Assembly: GCA_000715855.1 (NCBI GenBank)
Contig: KL571443.1
Span: 13,946 to 18,960, forward strand
From: Actinoplanes liguriensis
GTDB taxonomy: Bacteria; Actinomycetota; Actinomycetes; Mycobacteriales; Micromonosporaceae
Direction: 5' to 3'
Length of the DNA stretch: 5,015 nucleotides
The translations under genes were made by a program, and so were the position numbers. Shown in pieces: positions 1 to 5,015 of this stretch. Every line of letters begins with the position of its first letter. Within the stretch, counting starts at the first letter, position 1. The notes below the pieces were generated by a model. That model worked only from the letters and a program-made list of their open reading frames with translations. It was not told the origin of the DNA and did not search any database.

Positions 1-1
1 T

Positions 2-39
2 GCCTTGCCAGCCCGCTCAGAGATGTGTATAAGAGACAG
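2..39 (+). other. Sequencing adapter (454 primer B + Tn5 mosaic end), not genomic
   Basis: Bases 2-20 match the Roche 454 FLX primer B sequence as I recall it. Bases 21-39 are exactly the 19-bp Tn5 mosaic end (AGATGTGTATAAGAGACAG) used in transposase-based library preparation. The two are joined directly, as in early Nextera adapters. This is untrimmed library sequence fixed into the assembly and not a transposon in the organism. Genomic DNA starts at about base 40; base 1 is probably also artefactual. Any reading frame overlapping this stretch, on either strand, is spurious. Confidence 0.97.
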
Positions 40-53
40 CGATACGACGGGGC

Positions 54-1691
54 GTGGACGCCCAGGCTGAGGTCGAGACCCGTGACGATGCGTCGTCGCT
101 GGTCCAGCAAGCGCAGGCACACCTCGACATGGCCAGGTACACCCCGGCGATGGAGCTCGCCGTCCGCGCCGAGGCCCTGGCCGTCGCCCCCGGCGTCCGC
201 GCGCACGCCCTCGCCGTCATCGCCGCCTGTCACCACCGGATGGACCGGTACGCGCAGAGCATCGAGGTGGGCCTGCAGGCCGTCCGGTTGTGGCACGAGA
301 TCGGGGACCTGGCCGGCGAGTCGTCGGCCCGCTCCACCATCGCCCGCGTCCTGATCCTCACCGGCGACCTGACCGAATCGCTCGACGAGGGCCTGATCGC
401 CCTGGAGCTGGCGGAGCTGAGCGGCGAGCTGCGGCCCCGGCAGCTGGCGCTGACCGCGATCGGCATCGTTCACCTCTGCCTGCGCCAGTACGAGCAGTCG
501 ATGGAGTACTGCGAGCGGGCCGCCGAGACCGCCCGGCTGCTCGGCGACGTCGCGGTCCACGGCAGCCTGATCGACACCATCGCGTGCGTCCTGATGGGCC
601 AGGCCTACGCCGCCCGGGAGGAGGGGAACGAGCGGGCCGCCCTCGCCTACGGCGAGCTGGCGATCGAGCGCGCCCGCGAGGCGATGGAGATCGGGCGTCA
701 GGCCGGCCACCGCTACTTCCAGGCGAACGCGCTGGGGAACCTGGCCGAGACGCTCGCCTTCGTCGGCCGCCCGGAGGAGGCGCTGGCGGTGATGGGGACG
801 TTCCAGCTCGATCCGGCGCTCGACGCGGTCTCGACCGTGACGCACCACCTGGACACCCGCGGGTGCATCCACCTGGCGCTGAAGGACTACGACCAGGCGG
901 CCCGCCTCTTCGCCGAGGCCCTGGAGCTGTCGGCGGGCAACAACGCGGCGATGAGCTACTGCGAGCACCTCTCCGAGGCGCACGAGAAGAACGGCGACTA
1001 TCGCGCCGCCCTGGAGTACCACAAGCGCTTCCACACGCTGTTCACCCTGGTCGCCTCCGAGGCGGCACAGCGCAGCGCCGGCATCGCCGCGATCCGCCTG
1101 GAGACCTCCCGCGCCCAGGACTTCGCCATGCGCGAGCGGGCCCGCGCGGAGGATCTCTACCACTCGAACCTGGAGCTGACCCGGCACGCCGAGACCCTGT
1201 TGCAGCAGAGTCTGGAGGACCCGCTGACCGGCCTGGCCAACCGGCGGCTCCTGGACCGGCTGCTGGCGACGGAGGGGTCGCGCTACTCGATCGCGCTGCT
1301 CGACGTGGATCACTTCAAGCGGGTCAACGACGGCTGGTCGCACCGGATCGGCGACGAGGTCCTGCGTCAGCTGGGCGCGCTGCTCCTGCGGGCCGGCCGG
1401 GCGTCCGACCACGCGGCCCGCTACGGCGGCGAGGAGTTCGCCCTGCTGATGAGCGACGTGGACGACGAGGCGGCCGGGGACGTCGCCGAGCGGCTGCGGG
1501 CGATGATCGAGGCGTTCGACTGGACCGCGATCGCGCCGGACCTGCGGGTCACCGTGAGCATCGGCGTCGCCGCGCACCACGAGGCCGGCTCGCCCGCCGG
1601 CCTGCTGGAGATCGCGGACCGCCGCCTGTACGAGGCCAAGAACGGCGGCCGCAACCGGGTCGTGTCAGCCAGCGGCCAATCTCAATTGTAA
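54..1691 (+). CDS. TPR-repeat diguanylate cyclase (GGDEF protein), 5' end uncertain
   Basis: Predicted cytoplasmic diguanylate cyclase, making the second messenger c-di-GMP from two GTP. As read from GTG 54 it is 545 residues with no signal peptide or membrane segment. Residues ~15-335 are helical tetratricopeptide-like repeats (about seven or eight, one with an insertion near 180-215). Residues ~336-388 are charged helix, probably a coiled-coil linker. Residues 389-541 are the GGDEF domain: DPLTGL at 389, DVDHFKRVND at 417-426, HRIGDEVL near 430, GGEEF at 458-462 and the VSIGVA strand. An inhibitory RxxD site (449-452) lies five residues before GGEEF. All these positions equal PleD numbering plus 90, so catalytic and feedback sites look intact. 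The TPR part probably senses a protein or ligand; that is inferred. The start is uncertain: GTG 54 has no well-spaced ribosome site and the frame is open back into the adapter. A rare ATA codon at 42-44 argues that coding does not extend far upstream. The next in-frame ATG (129) would cut into the first repeat. Confidence 0.9.
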   Translation: MDAQAEVETRDDASSLVQQAQAHLDMARYTPAMELAVRAEALAVAPGVRAHALAVIAACHHRMDRYAQSIEVGLQAVRLWHEIGDLAGESSARSTIARVLILTGDLTESLDEGLIALELAELSGELRPRQLALTAIGIVHLCLRQYEQSMEYCERAAETARLLGDVAVHGSLIDTIACVLMGQAYAAREEGNERAALAYGELAIERAREAMEIGRQAGHRYFQANALGNLAETLAFVGRPEEALAVMGTFQLDPALDAVSTVTHHLDTRGCIHLALKDYDQAARLFAEALELSAGNNAAMSYCEHLSEAHEKNGDYRAALEYHKRFHTLFTLVASEAAQRSAGIAAIRLETSRAQDFAMRERARAEDLYHSNLELTRHAETLLQQSLEDPLTGLANRRLLDRLLATEGSRYSIALLDVDHFKRVNDGWSHRIGDEVLRQLGALLLRAGRASDHAARYGGEEFALLMSDVDDEAAGDVAERLRAMIEAFDWTAIAPDLRVTVSIGVAAHHEAGSPAGLLEIADRRLYEAKNGGRNRVVSASGQSQL

Positions 1692-1700
1692 GCTTTCAAT
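1685..1700. promoter_or_regulatory. 16-bp near-palindrome, candidate operator
   Basis: ATTGTAAGCTTTCAAT matches its own reverse complement at 14 of 16 positions (ATTG-n-AAGCTT-n-CAAT). It overlaps the stop codon of the cyclase gene and the possible -35 region of the pectate lyase promoter. It is AT-rich against a very GC-rich background. The symmetry and place fit a dimeric repressor site, for example of the LacI or GntR type, but no regulator can be named. It is too weak and short to be a convincing terminator. Confidence 0.35.
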
Positions 1701-1714
1701 AGAGAGCCATACAT
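1686..1714 (+). promoter_or_regulatory. Possible sigma-70-type promoter of the pectate lyase gene
   Basis: TTGTAA (1686-1691) and ATACAT (1709-1714) are separated by 17 bp, which would place the transcription start near 1721 and give a leader of about 80 bases. The hexamers are only moderate matches to consensus. The local fall in GC after the cyclase stop supports a promoter here. Confidence 0.3.
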
Positions 1715-1728
1715 GTTTCGATCTCATG
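1703..1728 (+). repeat. Shared upstream element, copy 1
   Basis: This 26-bp segment aligns without gaps to 3070-3095, upstream of the aminopeptidase gene, with 19 identical bases: AGAGnnATAnnTnTTTCGATnTCnTG. It ends 74 bp before the pectate lyase start at 1803; the other copy ends 69 bp before its start. The matching spacing suggests a common regulator or promoter class. It contains the alternative ATG at 1713, which argues against that start codon. Confidence 0.5.
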
Positions 1729-1786
1729 ACAGGCCGGTGACGCCGCCCCCAGCGGCAGGTCCCGGCCTCGCAGTTTCATCCCCTCC

Positions 1787-1795
1787 GAAAGGAAG
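1787..1795 (+). promoter_or_regulatory. Strong ribosome binding site that fixes the pectate lyase start
   Basis: GAAAGGAAG matches the ideal Shine-Dalgarno GAAAGGAGG at eight of nine bases and is followed by 7 bases before ATG 1803. The in-frame ATG at 1713 has no comparable site. The leader also contains a small GC hairpin at 1742-1756 (5-bp stem, 5-base loop), which may be chance. Confidence 0.85.
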
Positions 1796-1802
1796 CTGCG
1801 CC

Positions 1803-2912
1803 ATGAGATCCCTCCGCAATGCCCTGACGGTCTCGGCCGTCGCCGCCCTCGGCCTGGCCCTGCTGTCCGCCCCGGCGTCCGCGGCCACGGTCGTCGTCAG
1901 CACCGTGACCGACCTGACCAACGCCATCAAGAACGCCACCGCCGGCACGGTCATCCAGGTCCGCGGCGGCACGTACTACCCGACGGCCACCCTGCAGTCG
2001 ACGGCGAACGGCACCTCCGGCTCGCCGATCACGCTCACCGCGTACGGCTCGGAGGTCGTCAAGATCAGTGGAACCAGCCTCCCCAGCGGTTCCTGGATCT
2101 TCAAGCTGACCGCCGACTACTGGAACGTCTCGAACATCACGTTCCAGAACTCCCCGGACAGCGCCGTGGTCTGCCAGTCGTGCATCGGCACGAACTGGAA
2201 CAACATCAAGACCATCAACGGTGGCGACTCCGGTTTCACCCTCACCGGCGACGGGACGTCGAACAACACGGTCAAGAACATTGACGCGTACGGCAATTAC
2301 GATGCCGCCGAGCACGGTGAGAACGCCGACGGCATCGCGATCAAGTTCGGCTCCGGCACCGGCAACCTGGTCACCGGAGCCCGGCTCTACAACAACTCGG
2401 ACGACGGCATCGACTTCTGGTCCTTCTCGTCGCCGGTGACCGTCGAGCACACCTGGTCGTTCGGCAACGGCAAGAACCGCTGGAGCGACTCGGCGTTCGC
2501 CGGGGACGGCAACGGCTACAAGCTCGGCGGTGACGGCGAGACCGTGGCGCACGTCGTGAACAACTCGGCGGCCTGGGACAACGCCGGCAACGGCTTCACC
2601 GAGAACTCCAACAAGGGCGCGATCGTCATCAACCGCACCACCGCCTACGCCAACGGCAACTGGGGCTACTACTTCGCGACCAGCTCGGCGAAGCTCGGCA
2701 AGAACCTCGCCGTCAGCAACGGCAGCGGCTCGGTCTCGAAGGGCTCGTCGGTCACCTCGGCCGGCAACAACTGGGACAGCGGCATCAGCACCCCGTCGTT
2801 CGTCTCGACGGACGCCACCACCTGCTACAACGCGCGCAGCTCCAGCGGCACACTGCCGGCCACCACGTTCCTGACGACCGGAAGCAGCACCATCGGCGCC
2901 ACAATGAACTGA
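1803..2912 (+). CDS. Secreted pectate lyase, polysaccharide lyase family 9
   Basis: Predicted to be an extracellular enzyme that cleaves polygalacturonate (de-esterified pectin) by beta-elimination, using calcium. The protein is 369 residues. Residues 1-27 are a Sec-type signal peptide (MRSLRN, a hydrophobic Ala/Leu core, cleavage likely after ASA). The remainder is an Asn/Gly/Ser/Thr-rich right-handed parallel beta-helix with no carbohydrate-binding module. Four aspartates, D176 (NADGIAIK), D200, D201 and D204 (NSDDGID), followed by K240 (GNGYKLGG), have exactly the spacing I recall for the Dickeya Pel9A calcium ligands (209, 233, 234, 237) and catalytic lysine (273). The active site therefore appears complete. 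Two close cysteines (VVCQSC) and one near the C-terminus could form a disulfide. ATG 1803 is chosen over the in-frame ATG 1713 because it has an excellent ribosome site and directly begins a signal peptide; the longer form would place 30 Pro/Gly-rich residues before it. A hairpin follows the stop closely, so the gene is probably monocistronic. Endo or exo action cannot be told from sequence alone. Confidence 0.88.
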   Translation: MRSLRNALTVSAVAALGLALLSAPASAATVVVSTVTDLTNAIKNATAGTVIQVRGGTYYPTATLQSTANGTSGSPITLTAYGSEVVKISGTSLPSGSWIFKLTADYWNVSNITFQNSPDSAVVCQSCIGTNWNNIKTINGGDSGFTLTGDGTSNNTVKNIDAYGNYDAAEHGENADGIAIKFGSGTGNLVTGARLYNNSDDGIDFWSFSSPVTVEHTWSFGNGKNRWSDSAFAGDGNGYKLGGDGETVAHVVNNSAAWDNAGNGFTENSNKGAIVINRTTAYANGNWGYYFATSSAKLGKNLAVSNGSGSVSKGSSVTSAGNNWDSGISTPSFVSTDATTCYNARSSSGTLPATTFLTTGSSTIGATMN

Positions 2913-2920
2913 CCTCGCGT

Positions 2921-2959
2921 CCTCCGCCGGCCGGACCGACCCGGCCCGGCCGGCGGAGG
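2921..2959 (+). terminator. GC-rich terminator hairpin after the pectate lyase gene
   Basis: CCTCCGCCGGCCGG (2921-2934) and CCGGCCGGCGGAGG (2946-2959) are exact inverted repeats, giving a 14-bp stem with an 11-base loop. It begins 8 bases after the stop codon. No T-run follows, as is common for actinobacterial terminators. It separates the lyase from the downstream peptidase gene. Confidence 0.8.
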
Positions 2960-3050
2960 CGGGCGTCACCCACAGCGATCCCCCAGCCTGGCATGGCTTC
3001 GCAGCCAACGGCTCTGACGCCGTACGCCAAATCGGGTTTTGAACTGGCCT

Positions 3051-3080
3051 TTGATCCTCGCCACCGCTCAGAGATATAAG
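3051..3080 (+). promoter_or_regulatory. Possible promoter of the aminopeptidase gene
   Basis: TTGATC (3051-3056) and TATAAG (3075-3080) are 18 bp apart, a plausible sigma-70-type pair placing transcription start near 3087. This is the most AT-rich part of the intergenic region. The rest of the gap upstream (2960-3050) holds only a small hairpin at 2994-3007 (5-bp stem, 4-base loop) of doubtful meaning and no gene. Confidence 0.35.
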
Positions 3081-3095
3081 TATTTCGATATCTTG
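3070..3095 (+). repeat. Shared upstream element, copy 2
   Basis: This is the partner of 1703-1728: 19 of 26 bases are identical without gaps, including an uninterrupted TTTCGAT followed by nTCnTG. It ends 69 bp before ATG 3165. It covers the candidate -10 region and the inverted repeat at 3072-3093, so it may be an operator as well as part of a promoter. Confidence 0.5.
3072..3093. promoter_or_regulatory. AT-rich inverted repeat AGATAT-N10-ATATCT, candidate operator
   Basis: Two perfect 6-base arms, separated by 10 bases, overlap the possible -10 box of the aminopeptidase promoter. Such AT-rich symmetry is unusual in this GC-rich sequence, and its position would suit a repressor. The first shared-element copy (1703-1728) does not keep the symmetry, so the two signals may be independent. 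Confidence 0.35.
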
Positions 3096-3152
3096 TGCGG
3101 GGTGGCGGGTTCCTGGTCTTCTACGGGACGGCCGTGAATCGGCCTCTACCCT

Positions 3153-3157
3153 AGGAG
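3153..3157 (+). promoter_or_regulatory. Ribosome binding site of the aminopeptidase gene
   Basis: AGGAG is followed by 7 bases before ATG 3165, confirming that start. A short hairpin (GGCCG-TGAAT-CGGCC, 3130-3144) lies just upstream; it could affect translation but is small enough to be chance. Confidence 0.8.
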
Positions 3158-3164
3158 CCACCTC

Positions 3165-4922
3165 ATGAGATTCCGAACGGTGACGGCAGGACCTGCCCTA
3201 GCTGTTTTCGTCGCGACGGCGGTGGCGCTCGGCGCCCTGCCCGCGGCGGCCTCGACCGGCGTGCGATCGACCGGCTCATCCGTGCCGGCGACCGGCGCCG
3301 CCCTGCTGGCCGCTCCGCCCTCCGTCGACGTCGCCAACGTCAACGCCCACCTGCAGCAACTGCAGAACTTCGCCACCAGCAACAGCGGCAACCGGGCCAC
3401 CGGCACGGCGGGGCACACCGCGACGACGACGTACCTGCAGCAGAAGTTGCAGGCGGCCGGGTTCACCGTCACCGTGCAGACCTGCACCACCTGCAGCGGC
3501 TCCGCGAAGAACATCATCGCCGACTGGCCGGGCGGCGACACCGGCAACACCTACATGTTCGGCGCCCACTCCGACAGCGTGTCGGCCGGCCCGGGCATCA
3601 ACGACGACGGCTCCGGAACGGCCAGCCTCCTCGAAGCCGCGCTCCAGATGGCCGCGAACCACCCCACCATGACCAACCACCTCCGGTTCGGCTGGTGGGC
3701 CGGCGAGGAGCAGGGGCTGATCGGCTCCAAGTTCTACGTCAACTCGCTGACCACGGCGCAGAAGACCGCGATCAAGGCGTACGGCACGTTCGACATGGTC
3801 GCCTCCACGAACGGCGGCTACTTCGTCACCGGCACCGACCCCATCTCCGTGAAGCTGCGCGAATACTTCACCTCGATCAGCGTGCCCACCGAGACGTCGA
3901 CCGAATGCTGCAGCGACGACGGCTCGTTCCGCAACGCCGGCATCCCGGCGTCGATCAACTCCACCGGGGCCAGCTACACCAAGACCAGCGCCCAGGTGAC
4001 CAAGTGGGGCGGCACCGCCGGGCAGGCGTACGACTCCTGCTACCACAAGGCCTGCGACTCCTACCCGTCGAACATCAACAGCACGGCCCTGGGCCGCTGG
4101 GCCAACGCCGAGGAGTACGCCCTCTGGACCCTCACCACGGGCGCCTCCACGGCCAACGACTTCTCGGTGTCGCTGAGCTCGAGCGCGGGCGCGGTGAACC
4201 CGGGCTCCTCCGCCACCGCCACCGTGACCACCGCCACCACCTCCGGTAGCGCGCAGACCGTCGCGCTGACCAGCTCCGGCGCCCCCACCGGTGTCTCGGT
4301 GAGCTTCAGCCCGGCGTCCGTCACGTCCGGCAGCTCGTCCACCATGACGATCGCGACGACCACGGCCGCCGCGGCCGGTTCGTACACCATCACGGTGACA
4401 GGCACGGGGTCGGCGACGCACACCGCTTCGTACACGCTGACGGTCAACGGCACCGGCGGCGCGTGCGCCGGCCCCGGCCAGAAGCTCGGCAACCCCGGCT
4501 TCGAAACCGCGACGACACCGTGGACCGCGACGAGCGGAGTCATCGGCGCCAACACCGGTGACGGGGCGCCCCGCACCGGCACCCGCGACGCGTATCTCGA
4601 CGGCTACGGGTCGGCACACACCGACACCCTGTCCCAGTCGGTCACCGTGCCCAGCGGCTGTTCCTCCTACACGCTGTCGTTCTACCTGAAGATCGTCACC
4701 GCGGAGACCACCACCACGACCCAGTACGACAAGCTGACCGTGAAGGCCGGCAGCACCACCCTGCAGGTATTCTCCAACCTCAACGCCGGGGCTTACACGC
4801 TGCGCTCGTACGATCTGGCCGCTTTCGCCGGGCAGACCGTCAGCATCAGCTTCACCGGGGTCGAGGACTCCGGCCTGAAAACCTCGTTCGTCATCGACGA
4901 CACCGCCCTGACCGTCAGCTGA
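3165..4922 (+). CDS. Secreted M28 zinc aminopeptidase with Ig-like and C-terminal jelly-roll-like domains
   Basis: Predicted extracellular di-zinc aminopeptidase releasing N-terminal amino acids from peptides. The protein is 585 residues. Residues 1-30 are a signal peptide (cleavage near AAAS-T). Residues ~31-50 are a short Ala/Ser-rich spacer, possibly a propeptide. Residues ~51-325 are an M28 peptidase closely resembling Streptomyces griseus aminopeptidase (SGAP). Metal and catalytic residues are present: H135 and D137 (AHSDS), D147 (INDDGSG), E181 and E182 (AGEEQGL), D210 (TFDM) and H294 (CYHKAC). The first six equal recalled SGAP numbering plus 50 and H294 equals plus 47, so the catalytic core is intact. 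The C292-C297 pair matches the SGAP disulfide. Residues ~331-428 form a Ser/Thr-rich Ig-like domain, and ~434-585 a jelly-roll-like domain (NPGFE at 443, W453, DAYLDGYG, a C434/C499 pair) of the kind seen on secreted actinobacterial hydrolases. Its binding target is unknown. Differences from SGAP: the SGAP calcium-ligand aspartates are replaced, the pocket residues R202, H205 and F219 are changed, and four extra cysteines are present (107, 110, 248, 249). Confidence 0.92.
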   Translation: MRFRTVTAGPALAVFVATAVALGALPAAASTGVRSTGSSVPATGAALLAAPPSVDVANVNAHLQQLQNFATSNSGNRATGTAGHTATTTYLQQKLQAAGFTVTVQTCTTCSGSAKNIIADWPGGDTGNTYMFGAHSDSVSAGPGINDDGSGTASLLEAALQMAANHPTMTNHLRFGWWAGEEQGLIGSKFYVNSLTTAQKTAIKAYGTFDMVASTNGGYFVTGTDPISVKLREYFTSISVPTETSTECCSDDGSFRNAGIPASINSTGASYTKTSAQVTKWGGTAGQAYDSCYHKACDSYPSNINSTALGRWANAEEYALWTLTTGASTANDFSVSLSSSAGAVNPGSSATATVTTATTSGSAQTVALTSSGAPTGVSVSFSPASVTSGSSSTMTIATTTAAAAGSYTITVTGTGSATHTASYTLTVNGTGGACAGPGQKLGNPGFETATTPWTATSGVIGANTGDGAPRTGTRDAYLDGYGSAHTDTLSQSVTVPSGCSSYTLSFYLKIVTAETTTTTQYDKLTVKAGSTTLQVFSNLNAGAYTLRSYDLAAFAGQTVSISFTGVEDSGLKTSFVIDDTALTVS

Positions 4923-4927
4923 CCCCA

Positions 4928-4968
4928 CCGGTTGATGCCGCAGAGCCCCGCCCTGCGGCATCAACCGG
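4928..4968 (+). terminator. Perfect 16-bp terminator hairpin after the aminopeptidase gene
   Basis: CCGGTTGATGCCGCAG (4928-4943) pairs exactly with CTGCGGCATCAACCGG (4953-4968) around a 9-base loop. It starts 5 bases after the stop codon and lacks a T-run. The near-perfect symmetry would also allow action on the opposite strand if a convergent gene lies beyond the window. The remaining bases 4969-5015 show no recognisable gene or signal. Confidence 0.85.
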
Positions 4969-5015
4969 CTCCGAGCACGTGAACGCGGTCCGGCAACTCT
5001 CCAGTCGCGGCTCCC

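Noticed and set aside
21..39. Tn5 mosaic end as a sign of a natural transposon
   Set aside because: It is joined to a 454 primer sequence, lies at the very contig end, and has no transposase or second end; this is library adapter.
290..1702. Second plus-strand frame of about 470 codons inside the cyclase gene
   Set aside because: It is an Arg/Pro/Gly-rich shadow in another frame; the GGDEF and TPR motifs are all in the frame from 54.
1694..1722. TTTC-containing half sites as a KdgR-like (IclR) pectin operator
   Set aside because: Only isolated TTTCA/TTTCG half sites are present, with no symmetric partner like that in the enterobacterial KdgR box.
2994..3013. Mutually exclusive small hairpins (TGGCT-AGCCA versus AGCC-GGCT), suggesting a riboswitch or attenuator
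   Set aside because: The stems are only 4-5 bp and lie upstream of the candidate promoter, so they would probably not be in the transcript; such stems are frequent by chance in GC-rich DNA.
1776..3161. Long minus-strand open frame (about 461 codons) opposite the pectate lyase
   Set aside because: It is the antisense shadow of a high-GC gene: Val/Arg/Gly/Ala-rich with no domain, no ribosome site, and it runs through a terminator hairpin and the promoter region.
4140..4450. Ser/Thr/Ala-rich stretch as a possible tandem repeat or linker of no structure
   Set aside because: The pattern of alternating hydrophobic residues fits an Ig-like beta-sandwich (SVSLSSS...TVALTSS...SYTITVTG), and no exact repeat unit is seen.
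3276..4964. Long minus-strand open frame (about 562 codons) opposite the aminopeptidase
   Set aside because: It has low-complexity Gly/Ala/Val/Arg composition and mirrors the codon pattern of the real gene. It even starts inside the terminator hairpin.

Overview
This is a high-GC actinobacterial fragment. Third codon positions are almost all G or C, intergenic hairpins lack U-tracts, and both secreted enzymes have Ala-rich actinomycete signal peptides. The protein sequences look most like those of Micromonosporaceae or Streptomyces; this placement rests on recalled resemblance, not a search. Bases 2-39 are not genomic: they are a tagmentation sequencing adapter (454-style primer B plus the Tn5 mosaic end). 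The true contig therefore begins at about base 40.

Layout, all genes on the + strand: (1) 54-1691, a cytoplasmic TPR-repeat diguanylate cyclase with intact GGEEF active site and RxxD inhibitory site, its 5' end close to the contig edge. (2) 1692-1802, a regulatory leader with a near-palindrome, a candidate promoter and a strong ribosome binding site. (3) 1803-2912, a secreted single-domain family 9 pectate lyase (PL9). (4) 2913-3164, a perfect 14-bp terminator-like hairpin, then an AT-rich promoter/operator-like segment. (5) 3165-4922, a secreted M28 zinc aminopeptidase resembling Streptomyces griseus aminopeptidase (SGAP), followed by an Ig-like domain and a C-terminal jelly-roll-like domain. 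(6) 4923-5015, a perfect 16-bp terminator hairpin and a short uninformative tail.

The pectate lyase and aminopeptidase look like separate transcription units, each with its own leader and terminator. Both would act outside the cell on plant-derived or dead biomass: one cleaves pectate, the other releases amino acids from peptides. Their leaders share an ungapped 26-bp element (19 identical bases, core TTTCGATnTCnTG) ending 74 and 69 bp before the respective start codons, which suggests common regulation. The cyclase may link sensing to c-di-GMP, but nothing in the sequence ties it directly to the two enzymes.

I found no CRISPR, mobile element, RNA gene or clearly new multi-gene system. The most interesting points are the shared upstream element and the aminopeptidase's departures from SGAP in its calcium sites and substrate pocket.
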